This document shows, piece by piece, positions 55,419-63,862 of a DNA stretch of 64,000 nucleotides (the first letter of the stretch is position 1; each line of letters starts with the position of its first letter). The notes under the pieces were generated by a model that searched no databases, had not been told where the DNA came from, and saw nothing but the letters and a program-made list of their open reading frames with translations. The stretch covers positions 5,282,001 to 5,346,000 of the forward strand of contig NZ_CP071091.1 of the NCBI RefSeq assembly GCF_017301635.1, given 5' to 3'. The stretch is from Myxococcus landrumus (GTDB taxonomy: Bacteria; Myxococcota; Myxococcia; Myxococcales; Myxococcaceae). Both the position numbers and the translations under genes were made by a program.

Positions 55419-56924
55419 ATGAAAAACAAGCTTCTTACCGACCGTGCCGCTCTTTTCCTTGGAGATGCGGCGCACGTCGACGCTGTTCTCGCTCCCAACA
55501 GTGTCGACGCCATTGTCACGGACCCACCGGCCGGAATCGGCTTCATGGGTCGCGAGTGGGACAGCGACAAGGGCGGGCGTGACGCGTGGGTGGCGTGGCT
55601 CGCTGATGTGATGCGCAAGGCGCTGCATGTTCTCAAGCCTGGGGGACATGCTCTCGTCTGGGCTCTCCCGAGAACGTCCCACTGGACCGCGACCGCGTTG
55701 GAAGACGCTGGGTTCGAGATTCGAGACGTCGTGCTGCATCTGTTCGGCACCGGGTTCCCGAAGTCCCTCGATGTGTCACAGGCCATCGACAAGCAACGGG
55801 GGAACATGGACGAAGTCCGGCTCGTCACTGGCTGGATTGCGGAGATGCGGGACCTTGCAGGGCTCACGAACACACGCATCGACGCGGCATTCGGGCTCAA
55901 CGGGATGGCGGGGCACTGGACGACTCAGGGGGCGCAACCCGAGGTACCCCATGCTGCCCATTGGCCGAAGCTCCTGGAGCTGCTCGGTGTCGACGAGCTA
56001 CCCGAAACGATTCGTGAGACTACCGAGCGGCTCGTCGCGGAGAAGGGCAAGCCCGGCCCCAACTGGTTCCGCCGTGCAATCACGGGCCACCACGAGACGG
56101 CGTCCCCCGGTCAGCGCTGGAAGGCGCGCCATGGGCACAGGGCGAACCTTTCCAACAGCGCTCGGCGCGACGAACCAGCTACGGAAGCAGCGCTCGAATG
56201 GGCGGGCTGGGGAACGGCGCTCAAGCCAGCCGCCGAGCACTGGATACTTTGCCGGAAGCCCCTGGTCGGCACGGTGGCGTCGAACGTCCAGCAGTGGCGC
56301 ACGGGGGCGCTCAACGTCTCCGCCTGCCGCATACCCCACGCAGACCCCAGGGACCTCGCCGAGTCGAAGTCGCGCAACCCCGGAAGGGCTGAGCCCGTCA
56401 CGAGTGCGGTCTACGGTACGAGCCGCCCCCAACAACGCATCGACGAAGCTGGGCGTTGGCCCGCGAACGTGACGCTCGACGAAGTCGCGGCCGAGCTGCT
56501 CGACGCGCAGGTCCCTGGTAGTGGTGCGAGTCGATTCTTCTACGTCGCGAAGTCAAGCAAGACAGAGCGCAACGTAGGGTGCGACCACCTCCCTGCGCGC
56601 GTCACGAACATCGCTGACGTCCCAGGCTCCAAGGGGGCGAACTCGCCGCGTGCGGGGGCTAATCGCTCAGGAGCGGCGCAGAACCACCACCCCACGGTGA
56701 AGTCGATTGCCCTGATGCGATGGCTGTGCAGGCTCATAACGCCTCCAGGCGGGACGGTGCTCGACCTGTTCGCGGGTAGCGGTTCAACGGGTGTCGCAGC
56801 GCTCGCAGAAGGCTTTGAGTTTGTCGGAATTGAGCGGGACTCCGACTATGTCGAGATTGCCAATGCAAGACTTCGCCATGAATTGGGGCCAGAAGCAGAA
56901 ATCGCACACTTATATATGGGGTGA
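55419..56924 (+). CDS. beta-class DNA methyltransferase
   Basis: A 501-residue N6-adenine or N4-cytosine methyltransferase. Motif IV comes first (VTDPPAGIGFMGREWD, DPPA at 35-38) and motif I last (LDLFAGSGSTGVAALAEGFEFVGIERD), the beta-class order. A long middle part is the target recognition region. The residue after DPP is Ala where most members have Tyr, Phe or Trp; this variant should be checked for activity. No restriction enzyme is adjacent, so a protective or regulatory role for phage DNA is more likely than a restriction system. It ends overlapping the next gene. Confidence 0.85.
   Translation: MKNKLLTDRAALFLGDAAHVDAVLAPNSVDAIVTDPPAGIGFMGREWDSDKGGRDAWVAWLADVMRKALHVLKPGGHALVWALPRTSHWTATALEDAGFEIRDVVLHLFGTGFPKSLDVSQAIDKQRGNMDEVRLVTGWIAEMRDLAGLTNTRIDAAFGLNGMAGHWTTQGAQPEVPHAAHWPKLLELLGVDELPETIRETTERLVAEKGKPGPNWFRRAITGHHETASPGQRWKARHGHRANLSNSARRDEPATEAALEWAGWGTALKPAAEHWILCRKPLVGTVASNVQQWRTGALNVSACRIPHADPRDLAESKSRNPGRAEPVTSAVYGTSRPQQRIDEAGRWPANVTLDEVAAELLDAQVPGSGASRFFYVAKSSKTERNVGCDHLPARVTNIADVPGSKGANSPRAGANRSGAAQNHHPTVKSIALMRWLCRLITPPGGTVLDLFAGSGSTGVAALAEGFEFVGIERDSDYVEIANARLRHELGPEAEIAHLYMG
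56898..56921 (+). promoter_or_regulatory. phage 24-bp motif, degenerate copy 9 (before Cas4-like gene)
   Basis: GAAATCGCAC, then ACTTATATATGGGG. It lies inside the end of the methyltransferase gene and its last G is the first base of the GTG start at 56921. About 17 of 24 positions fit the consensus, but the core is TTATAT, not CATCTA. Confidence 0.4.
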
Positions 56925-58291
56925 TTCACTCCGTCGAAAGCCCGAAGCACAGCGCATCTGTCATCGCCGGAGTCATCCAGCGGTTGAGCGTGTCCCAGCT
57001 CAAGAAACACAAGCTGTGTCCGCGTGCGTGGTTCTTCCGGAAGGTGCGGCGCCTCCCCGAGCCAACCATCGGCGCGCAGAACATCGGCACCGAGGGACAC
57101 GCCCAGCTTGAGCACTACCTGTCGACTGGACAGGACGTGCTGGGGCCCTTCGCGAAGTCGGGCGCTCATCTGCTTCCAGTTCCCGGCCCCGAGCTGCTCG
57201 TCGAACAGAAGCTCGATGGGGACGCACCACTGACGGCGGGGGGCATTCCCTTCACCGGTTCCGTTGACCTCGTGAATCCCCGGCAGCTCGCTACCGACGG
57301 CGTCTTGCGCATCACCGACCACAAGTTCACGAGCTGCATCGAGGAACTCGCCGCGACCGCCGAGCAGCTCGCCGACGCGGACACCGAACCCGGACTCCAG
57401 ATGGTGGGTTACGGCGCATGGGCGCTTGGCCAGGCCGAGAGGTTCCCAGGGCTGCGCACGCTGGAGCTGGAACACATCTACTACCAGACCCGGGGGCAGC
57501 GCCTTGCCGCATCGGTTGTCGCGTCGGTGCCCGTCGAGCACATCGAGCGCGAGTGGCGGACGAAGGTCGAGCCTCAAGTCGAAGCAATGAAGCAGCACGC
57601 GCAAGCCGCCCGAGCTGACGACGTGCCAGCGAACTACGGCCCCGCCTGCACGAAGTACGGCGGGTGTCCGTTCATGGCGAAGTGCCTCACAGGAGAAAGC
57701 AAAACGATGTCGCTGCGAGACAAGCTGCTCAGCAAGCCCACCGAGTCGACCCCCATCACCGCCACCGTCGAGCTGCCCGCGGTCCTGCCCCCTGACGCGC
57801 CCGAACCCGCCCCCATCCAGGTGGCGCCCAAGGTCGCCGAGCAGCCCGCGCCGAAGCGTCGAGGACGCCCGCGCAAGGCTCCGGAGCCCACTCAGTCAGC
57901 AGCCGCTATCACCCCCCCCACGCTCGACTCGTCGGTGTCGGAGCATGATGGCTCAGGGAGTCCAGCGAAGGACCTAGACGTCCGAGCGCTGTTCATCGAC
58001 TGCATTCCAACGGCCTGGGGTGTTCTACAGCCCGAGCCGCTCACGCTGTACGTCGACACGATGGCACGTCGAGTGTCCCAGGCTGCGGGCGTTGATGATC
58101 TGCGCTTCGCGGGCTCCGACTCCTCACTGGGGTTCGGCAAGTGGCGCGGCGCGCTGGCGATGGCCGTTCGAGATGACCCGCCCCCTCCTGGCGTCTATTT
58201 GGCGCTAGGGCTCGCGCACTCGGAGCTGATGCAGGTCGTCGTCGAGGCGCTAGAGCCATCCTTCGAGATTGTCGTTCGCGGCGTTCGCTGA
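56921..58291 (+). CDS. Cas4/AddB-like Fe-S PD-(D/E)xK nuclease
   Basis: A 456-residue predicted exonuclease. Nuclease residues: His60 (EGH), Glu95 (VEQK), Asp116 (GSVDLV) and DHK at 133-135. Cys33 (KLCPRAWFFRK) and Cys243, Cys249, Cys255 (ACTKYGGCPFMAKC) match the four ligands of the 4Fe-4S cluster in Cas4 and AddB. An AT-hook-like KRRGRPRK (312-319) in a Pro-rich linker leads to a further C-terminal domain of about 120 residues with no known match. No CRISPR is nearby, so a role in phage recombination or replication is likely. GTG at 56921 overlaps the methyltransferase stop. Confidence 0.85.
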   Translation: MIHSVESPKHSASVIAGVIQRLSVSQLKKHKLCPRAWFFRKVRRLPEPTIGAQNIGTEGHAQLEHYLSTGQDVLGPFAKSGAHLLPVPGPELLVEQKLDGDAPLTAGGIPFTGSVDLVNPRQLATDGVLRITDHKFTSCIEELAATAEQLADADTEPGLQMVGYGAWALGQAERFPGLRTLELEHIYYQTRGQRLAASVVASVPVEHIEREWRTKVEPQVEAMKQHAQAARADDVPANYGPACTKYGGCPFMAKCLTGESKTMSLRDKLLSKPTESTPITATVELPAVLPPDAPEPAPIQVAPKVAEQPAPKRRGRPRKAPEPTQSAAAITPPTLDSSVSEHDGSGSPAKDLDVRALFIDCIPTAWGVLQPEPLTLYVDTMARRVSQAAGVDDLRFAGSDSSLGFGKWRGALAMAVRDDPPPPGVYLALGLAHSELMQVVVEALEPSFEIVVRGVR

Positions 58292-58318
58292 GCACAGGCG
58301 GGGCGCCAGCTCTCCAGC

Positions 58319-60226
58319 ATGAAACTCCTCCACCGGCTCAACCCGAGCGCGGCGCCCCGTGCCGAGCGTCCCGTCGCAACTGCGCCCGTTGCCCTTGCGA
58401 AGCTTGCAGGGGAGCGGGCCGCAATCGCGAAGGGTCAACCCGTCGGTTGGTCTCCTGACCTCGCGCGGGTGCTCAGCTTGCCGCGAAAGAACCCAGCGTT
58501 CACTCACCGCGCCTTGTCGCTCGTGATGATGGAGAACGCTCTACGTGTACCGGCTGGAACTCAGTGCGCGTGCGCGTCGCTGCGGAAGAGCTGCCCGACC
58601 TCACTTCTCCCGGTTCAACGTCTGGCGCTCAGCGAGGCCGCGCGCACGGGTGGCGGGCTCTTTCCGATTGGAGTGGGGCACGGCAAGACGCTGATTGACC
58701 TGCTGCTGCCGCTCGTGATGCCCGAATGCAAGGTGGCCGTGTTGCTCCTGCCTTCAAGCCTCCGCGCGCAGCTCGTCGAGGTGGACTGGCACTACTACGG
58801 CGGGCACTGGCGGCTTCCGAACCTCGCGGGCGGTAGGTGGTTCCGGCCTGGCCTGCCGGTTCTCCACGTCATCAGCTACGAGAAGTTCTCGACTCAGGAA
58901 GGCACAGACCTCCTGACGCGCATCCGGCCAGACCTCATCGTCTGCGACGAAGCCCACAAGCTGAAGGACCCGAAGAGCGCGCGGACAGGCCGCTTCCTTC
59001 GCTACCTGAAAGAGCACCCCGAAACGCGCCTCGTGGCCCAGTCGGGCACGCTGGCGACGCGCTCGCTCAAGGACTACGCCCACCTCGCAGAGTACGCGCT
59101 GCGCAACGGTAGTCCGCTCCCGCTCAAGCCCCACGTTGTCGAGGAGTGGGCTTCGGCACTGGACCCCGGGCATGTCGTCGCGCCTCCTGGTGAGCTGCTC
59201 AAGCTCGTAGACCCTGCCCATCCGCTGGTGTCGCTCGAAGGGGAGAGCGAGGTCGAGCGCGAGCGGCGGCGGGTGCGTGATGCCTATCGACGGTGGCGCA
59301 ACGCAACGCCGGGCGTCGTGGCGACCGACGAGAGCGCCGTCAGCATGTCCCTGGTCATCCGCACACGAGACCCGGGCAAGGTGCCCGACGCGTTGGTCGC
59401 ACACATCAAGGCGGCGTTGGGCGGGCAACGACCGGATGGGGAAGAGTTCGTCGACGAGCTGCAACGGGTGACTTGTGCGCGGCAGCTCGCGAGCGGCTTC
59501 TTCCACCGCTGGCGCTACCCGGACGTTGGCGGCGTGCCGCAGGACCCGGAGCTGATTCTTCGGTGGTTCTCGCGGCGTCAGGAGTTCAACCGGGAGCTGC
59601 GCGAGCGCCTCAAGCGTCCCGCTGAGCACCTGGACTCGCCGGGGTTGCTGGTGCGTGCTGCGATTCGTGCTCACCAGTCACCGCCCTATGACGGTGAGTT
59701 GCCGACGTGGCGCGCGGCGTCCTGGCCTTCTTGGGGGGAGATTCACAAGCGCGTGGCGCACGTCACCGAGGCTGTGTGGCTGAACGACTTCATCGTGCAG
59801 GACGCGGCGAAGTGGGCGACTCGCAAGGGGCAACCGGGACTCGTGTGGGTTGAGTTCCCGGAGCTGGGGGAGCGCATCGCGAAAGCGGCGGGTGTGCCGT
59901 TCTACGGCGGGGGACCGGAAGCGTCGGCGACCATCATCCGTGAGAGTGGAAAGCGGTCCATCGTCGCCTCGCTTCGGGCTCACGGAACGGGCAAGAATCT
60001 GACGATGTTCTCGCGGATGCTGCTTGTGAATCCTCCAGCCGATGGCGCCGCGTGGGAGCAGGCCATCGGCCGGTGCCACCGACAGGGGCAGCTCGCCGAC
60101 GAAGTGGAGGTGGAGCTGTACCAGCACACCGAAGAGCTAGTCGGGGCCTTCCAGAAGGCCCGCGACTTCGCCCGGTTCATCGAGCAAACGGAGGGCACGC
60201 CGCAGAAGCTTTGCTTTGCAGGTTAA
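58319..60226 (+). CDS. SNF2/DEAH-type helicase
   Basis: A 635-residue superfamily-2 helicase. Walker A is GVGHGKT (118-124), motif II DEAH (210-213, VCDEAHKLKD), motif III SGTLATRS, and motif VI QAIGRCHRQGQ, as in SNF2-related phage helicases. It lies 28 bp after the Cas4-like nuclease gene; a nuclease-helicase pair is a common phage recombination or replication unit. ATG at 58319 is close to the first helical part. Confidence 0.88.
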   Translation: MKLLHRLNPSAAPRAERPVATAPVALAKLAGERAAIAKGQPVGWSPDLARVLSLPRKNPAFTHRALSLVMMENALRVPAGTQCACASLRKSCPTSLLPVQRLALSEAARTGGGLFPIGVGHGKTLIDLLLPLVMPECKVAVLLLPSSLRAQLVEVDWHYYGGHWRLPNLAGGRWFRPGLPVLHVISYEKFSTQEGTDLLTRIRPDLIVCDEAHKLKDPKSARTGRFLRYLKEHPETRLVAQSGTLATRSLKDYAHLAEYALRNGSPLPLKPHVVEEWASALDPGHVVAPPGELLKLVDPAHPLVSLEGESEVERERRRVRDAYRRWRNATPGVVATDESAVSMSLVIRTRDPGKVPDALVAHIKAALGGQRPDGEEFVDELQRVTCARQLASGFFHRWRYPDVGGVPQDPELILRWFSRRQEFNRELRERLKRPAEHLDSPGLLVRAAIRAHQSPPYDGELPTWRAASWPSWGEIHKRVAHVTEAVWLNDFIVQDAAKWATRKGQPGLVWVEFPELGERIAKAAGVPFYGGGPEASATIIRESGKRSIVASLRAHGTGKNLTMFSRMLLVNPPADGAAWEQAIGRCHRQGQLADEVEVELYQHTEELVGAFQKARDFARFIEQTEGTPQKLCFAG

Positions 60227-60447
60227 GTACGTCTCATTGGATCAATTGAGACTGAAAGCTGAAGGCCAGATCCGGTTTCAGACTTAACGACTCGCACCGT
60301 AGCGTCAAAAACTAGCGCTGGACCATTAGCAGAGCCATGCGCAGCACGGGCGAGCGCACGGAACCAATCATTGAGACTCTCGACGTCCTTGGTGGAGGTT
60401 CTGGTCAATACTAACTCGTTCATATCTTCATATAGCTTGACTTTCAT
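60223..60447 (-). CDS. small hypothetical protein
   Basis: A 74-residue frame (MKVKLYEDMNELVLTRTS..., ending SVSIDPMRRT) on the minus strand, overlapping the helicase stop by 4 bases. ATG at 60447 has AAAGGAC upstream at the right distance, and base composition is AT-richer than the neighbours. It has alternating polar/apolar strands and one helix. No family was recognised; transfer from another element is possible. Confidence 0.5.
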   Translation of the reverse strand: MKVKLYEDMNELVLTRTSTKDVESLNDWFRALARAAHGSANGPALVFDATVRVVKSETGSGLQLSVSIDPMRRT

Positions 60448-60554
60448 TTTAGTCCTTTGCCGCACGGGCGGATGCGTTCATGCGGACTCTATCACCCACG
60501 GCATCCAATCACATGGGCAATAGCAATCCCGCTTTCCTCCTTTGGGTCATCTCC

Positions 60555-60578
60555 AGAATCCGCACCATCTACATGGGG
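60555..60578 (+). promoter_or_regulatory. phage 24-bp motif, copy 6 (before ssDNA-binding-like gene)
   Basis: Plus-strand copy: AGAATCCGCA, then CCATCTACATGGGG. An ATG inside its end (60573) opens an 17-residue frame that stops directly before the next gene. Confidence 0.8.
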
Positions 60579-60626
60579 CCACGGCACGTCGTCGCTGGCG
60601 CAACCCAAGACGAAAGCCCCCCATAG
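60573..60626 (+). CDS. possible 17-residue leader peptide
   Basis: Frame from the ATG inside motif copy 6 (MGPRHVVAGATQDESPP) to TAG at 60624-60626, immediately followed by the ATG of the next gene. Adjacent stop and start would allow translational coupling. Existence of the peptide is not shown. Confidence 0.3.
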   Translation: MGPRHVVAGATQDESPP

Positions 60627-61157
60627 ATGAACAACGCACTGACGAAGATTGCCACCGCGCAGCCCTCCACGAGTGGCCGCTACCCGCGATTCGGAAACTA
60701 CCTGCTCGAAGTCGCGGTCGTCCGCGTCAAGGAAGGCTTCAAGGGAGACTCGGCGATTGCCGAGCTGAAGGTTCGCGAGTCCGCGCCACTGGCGGGCGGT
60801 GAGGCCCCGAGCAGGCCGGGGGAGACCGTCGACTATGTCGAGAACCTCAGCGACCAGAAGAAGGGCGGTGGCGGGCGCTTCAAGTCGTTCCTGATGGCTC
60901 TCGTCGGGGGCGAGGAGTACGAGTTCTCCAACCCCGTCGCGCTGAAGAAGTTCGTCGACGAGCGGCAGGCGGGCACGCACCTCCTGATTCGGTGCGAGGT
61001 CTATGGCAAGCAGCTCCCGCCGAAGGACAACTTTCCCGGCAAGGTCATCAACGGCTATCGCTGGTCGCACGTCGAGCTGAACGACGAGCAACTCGCGCAG
61101 GTCGAGCAGGCCCGCAAGGCCAGCAAGCTCCCCGCGCTCGCCGACGCCCTGGCCTAA
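60627..61157 (+). CDS. phage protein, possible single-stranded DNA-binding protein
   Basis: A 176-residue protein in the middle of the replication genes. The pattern of strands (GNYLLEVAVVRVKEGFKGDSAIAELKV, then HLLIRCEVYGKQLPPKDNFPGKVINGYRWSHVEL) is like the OB-fold proteins that phages use to bind single-stranded DNA, but no signature decides it. A phage motif and a short leader frame precede the ATG at 60627. A strong hairpin follows. Confidence 0.55.
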   Translation: MNNALTKIATAQPSTSGRYPRFGNYLLEVAVVRVKEGFKGDSAIAELKVRESAPLAGGEAPSRPGETVDYVENLSDQKKGGGGRFKSFLMALVGGEEYEFSNPVALKKFVDERQAGTHLLIRCEVYGKQLPPKDNFPGKVINGYRWSHVELNDEQLAQVEQARKASKLPALADALA

Positions 61158-61161
61158 AAGC

Positions 61162-61195
61162 GAGCGGCGAACCTCAGTTGGCAGGTTCGCCGCTC
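61162..61195. terminator. bidirectional hairpin terminator
   Basis: GAGCGGCGAACCT (61162-61174) and AGGTTCGCCGCTC (61183-61195) pair perfectly over 13 bp around an 8-base loop, between two convergent genes. It is the strongest hairpin in the phage region. No T run follows. Confidence 0.75.
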
Positions 61196-61222
61196 CGTTG
61201 GCTAGGCCCTACTGAATCGCAG

Positions 61223-61636
61223 CTAGTCGGCGCGACTCCATCCATTTTCTTCCACAAAGCCCGAAACAAGTGCCGCAATTGAATCGCGAATGGGCTCGAC
61301 CTCGTTGAATGACTGCTTGGACTCAGGACTCTCCATTGGCGGCCATTCCAATCGCTGCGGCCCCTGGATGTTTGCCGCTACTTTCGAGCCAGCAAAGGTA
61401 ACAAGCCATTCTGCGCCTTTGGCAAGTTCAGGCGTAAGAATCACTACCTTTGCTTTCTCCACGACAACAGACGCCTCCGACAACGCCTCGGTGACGCGTG
61501 GGTGATAGCTCTCCGCAAGCGTCGTCCCAGCAACAACCGCCCGGGCCTTCTGCGGATCTGCCATGGCGCTAAAGTAAGCCCCTGCAATTTGCGCCGTCCC
61601 AGCGACTCCATCGTCAGCAAAAATAACTGTCTTCAA
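61223..61636 (-). CDS. arsenate reductase/LMW-phosphatase-like protein lacking the catalytic loop
   Basis: A 137-residue protein that follows the thiol arsenate reductase (ArsC, low-molecular-weight phosphatase fold) pattern: an N-terminal VIFADDGVAGTAQIAGAYF, then VVAGTTLAESYHPRVTEALSE and VVILTPELAKGAEWLVTFAG. In active enzymes the first loop is CxxNxCRS and the later block ends TMGC; here there is no Cys or Arg at these places. It is probably inactive as an enzyme and may be a binding or decoy protein. It lies opposite to the replication genes, set off by a terminator, as morons do. Confidence 0.65.
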   Translation of the reverse strand: MKTVIFADDGVAGTAQIAGAYFSAMADPQKARAVVAGTTLAESYHPRVTEALSEASVVVEKAKVVILTPELAKGAEWLVTFAGSKVAANIQGPQRLEWPPMESPESKQSFNEVEPIRDSIAALVSGFVEENGWSRAD

Positions 61637-61759
61637 TTTCGGTCAACTCCTTTTCGCGGGTCGAGTCCGCGCTCCAACCCTAATCCGAGCCGGTGGCGTC
61701 CAGGACACTCCATTGGGTGAAGATTGTTTGGCTCCGGTTGATTTCGGCCGAAATTCAAC

Positions 61760-63853
61760 ATGACTGTCCGGCTGAAAACGAAGGCCCGTAAGCCGTCCGC
61801 GGTGGCCCACGACACGGGCCCCACACACACCACAAGGCATCCCGTGACTGTCTGGTCGTTCGACACGGAAACTTGGCTGATTCAGCCCGGATTGCTTGCG
61901 CCCCCTCTCGTCTGCGGGAGCGTCGCGACGCGCGAGCCCGGCAGTGAACGCCTACTCGACAAGGCACAGGCCCGCGACTTCTTCCGCGCCGCGATTGCCG
62001 AGTGCGACACGCATCTCGTCGGCGCGAATCTCGCCTATGACCTCGGAGTGATGGCGGCGGATGACCCGCGACTTGTCGGCCCCATCTTCGCGGCGCTCGA
62101 TGCCGGACGGCTGCATTGCGTCCAGGTCCGAGAAGCCCTCATCGACATTGCCCGCGGCATGTACGGCGTGGACCCGTCGACGGGCCGGAAGCTCGACGAC
62201 GACGAAGGAGCCCGCTACCCGCTCGCGCTGCTCGTTCAGCGACACCTGGGGCTCGACATCACCGAGGATAAGAAGAACCCGAAAGCATGGCGGCTTCGCT
62301 ACGGGGAGCTTGATTGCGTCCCTGTCGAACGCTGGCCCTCGGAAGCCGCTGAGTATCCGAAGCGTGACGCCCGCAACACGCTGGACGTCTTCTACCAGCA
62401 GGAGGCCATCGCCCGCGAGACGCCCAACGGCGGCAACCTGCACGCGGAAGCCGACCAGATGCGCGCCGCCTTTGCGCTCCACCTCGCTTCCATCTGGGGC
62501 ATGCGGACGAACGGTGCCGCAGTGGCCCAGCTCCGTCAGCGCGTCGAGCGAGAGTGGACCGAGAACAGGGCCAAGTTCCAGAAGGCGGGCATCTACCGCG
62601 AAGACGGCACGAAGGACTCGAAGCGCCTCGCGGCGCTCGTGACGGCGGCCTACTCCGGCGAGCCGCCCATCACTGCACCCAGCGACAAATTCCCATCTGG
62701 CCAGGTCGCGACCGACAGGGACACGCTGCTCGGTTCGGGTGACGCGCTCCTCGAGGAGCTGGGGAAGAGTGGACGCGTCGACAAGTACAAGTCGACCTAC
62801 CTGGACGTCGTCGAGGCAGGCACCACGCACCCCATCAATCCGCGCTTCAACGTGCTGGTGTCCACGACGCGCGTCTCCAGCGACTACCAGCAGCTCCCGC
62901 AGAAGGGCGGCATTCGAGAGGTCCACGAGGCCCGGCCCAGCTTCGTCTTCTGCTCGGTCGACTACGGTGGGCTTGAGCTGCGCACCATGGCTCAGCGGGC
63001 CATTTGGGAGCTGGGCTTCTCGAAGATGGCCGACGCGTTGAACAGTGGCCTCGACGTCCACACGCTGGCCGCGGCCGAGTTCCTCGGGGCAAGCTATGGC
63101 GAACTGCTCGCGAAGGTAAAGGCGAAGGAACCGGTCGCGGTCGCCTTCCGCCAGCTCGCGAAGATTCTCAACTTCGGCAAGGGCGGGGGAATGACGGGCG
63201 GCTCTCTCGTCTATAACGCACGCGCGAAGGACCGCGTCTCGTTCTGCTTGCTGGCGAAGCGTGCCGACGTCTGCGGTGTCGAGCGCGTTGTCGTGACGGT
63301 TCAGCGCAAGCCGAAGATGGTCTGCCGGGCGTGCGTCGAGGTGGCGAAGGAGCTGGACACGAAGTGGCTCAACGCGTGGCCCGAGCAGCGCGAGCTACAG
63401 CACCGGGCGAAGTCGCTCACCTACGGGGGCGGCTTCTCGGACGTGATGATTCCGGGAGCCAACATCCTCCGTGGCGGATGCGGGTACACCCAAATCCTCA
63501 ACACGCCGTTTCAGGGGCTCGGTGCCGTCGGATGCAAGCGCGCGATGTGGCGTGTCAGTCGCGAGATGTACGTCGACCGCAGCTCGCCCCTGTATGGCTC
63601 GCGGCTCGTTCTGATGGTGCATGACGAGCTGATTAGCGAGCTGCGCGCCCAAGACTCGCAGCGGTTGCACGACGCGGCCGAGCGCAAGGCAGAAATCATG
63701 AGACAAGCGATGCGCGAGGTGACTCCAGACTTGGCGCCCGCCATCGAGGCCGAGCCCGCGCTGTCCCGCTATCTGTCCAAGGACGTCGCTACCGTGCGCG
63801 ACAGCTCGGGGCGGCTACTCGTCTGGGAGCCCGCTAAGAAGCGTGCGGCGTAA
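61760..63853 (+). CDS. family A DNA polymerase with 3'-5' exonuclease
   Basis: A 697-residue replicative polymerase. Exonuclease: ExoI FDTETW (Asp35, Glu37), ExoII VGANLAYDLGV, ExoIII YPKRDARNTLD. Polymerase: motif A VDYGGLELRTMAQ, motif B FRQLAKILNFGKGGG, motif C MVHDEL. Between motifs B and C is an insert with two Cys pairs (FCLLAKRADVC and CRAC), probably a zinc finger, which most relatives lack. ATG at 61760 is used; the first 25 residues are basic and perhaps disordered. The next gene is resolvase-like. Confidence 0.92.
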   Translation: MTVRLKTKARKPSAVAHDTGPTHTTRHPVTVWSFDTETWLIQPGLLAPPLVCGSVATREPGSERLLDKAQARDFFRAAIAECDTHLVGANLAYDLGVMAADDPRLVGPIFAALDAGRLHCVQVREALIDIARGMYGVDPSTGRKLDDDEGARYPLALLVQRHLGLDITEDKKNPKAWRLRYGELDCVPVERWPSEAAEYPKRDARNTLDVFYQQEAIARETPNGGNLHAEADQMRAAFALHLASIWGMRTNGAAVAQLRQRVEREWTENRAKFQKAGIYREDGTKDSKRLAALVTAAYSGEPPITAPSDKFPSGQVATDRDTLLGSGDALLEELGKSGRVDKYKSTYLDVVEAGTTHPINPRFNVLVSTTRVSSDYQQLPQKGGIREVHEARPSFVFCSVDYGGLELRTMAQRAIWELGFSKMADALNSGLDVHTLAAAEFLGASYGELLAKVKAKEPVAVAFRQLAKILNFGKGGGMTGGSLVYNARAKDRVSFCLLAKRADVCGVERVVVTVQRKPKMVCRACVEVAKELDTKWLNAWPEQRELQHRAKSLTYGGGFSDVMIPGANILRGGCGYTQILNTPFQGLGAVGCKRAMWRVSREMYVDRSSPLYGSRLVLMVHDELISELRAQDSQRLHDAAERKAEIMRQAMREVTPDLAPAIEAEPALSRYLSKDVATVRDSSGRLLVWEPAKKRAA

Positions 63854-63862
63854 TCCGCGGCC

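Noticed and set aside
55419-56924. Restriction-modification system
   Set aside because: No restriction endonuclease next to the methyltransferase; neighbours are replication proteins.
56921-58291. Cas4-like protein as part of a CRISPR-Cas system
   Set aside because: No repeats with spacers and no cas1, cas2 or effector genes in the window; context is phage replication.
58290-58318. ACAGGCGGGG just before the helicase gene as a motif copy
   Set aside because: Only the last eight or so bases match copy 5; the core is absent.
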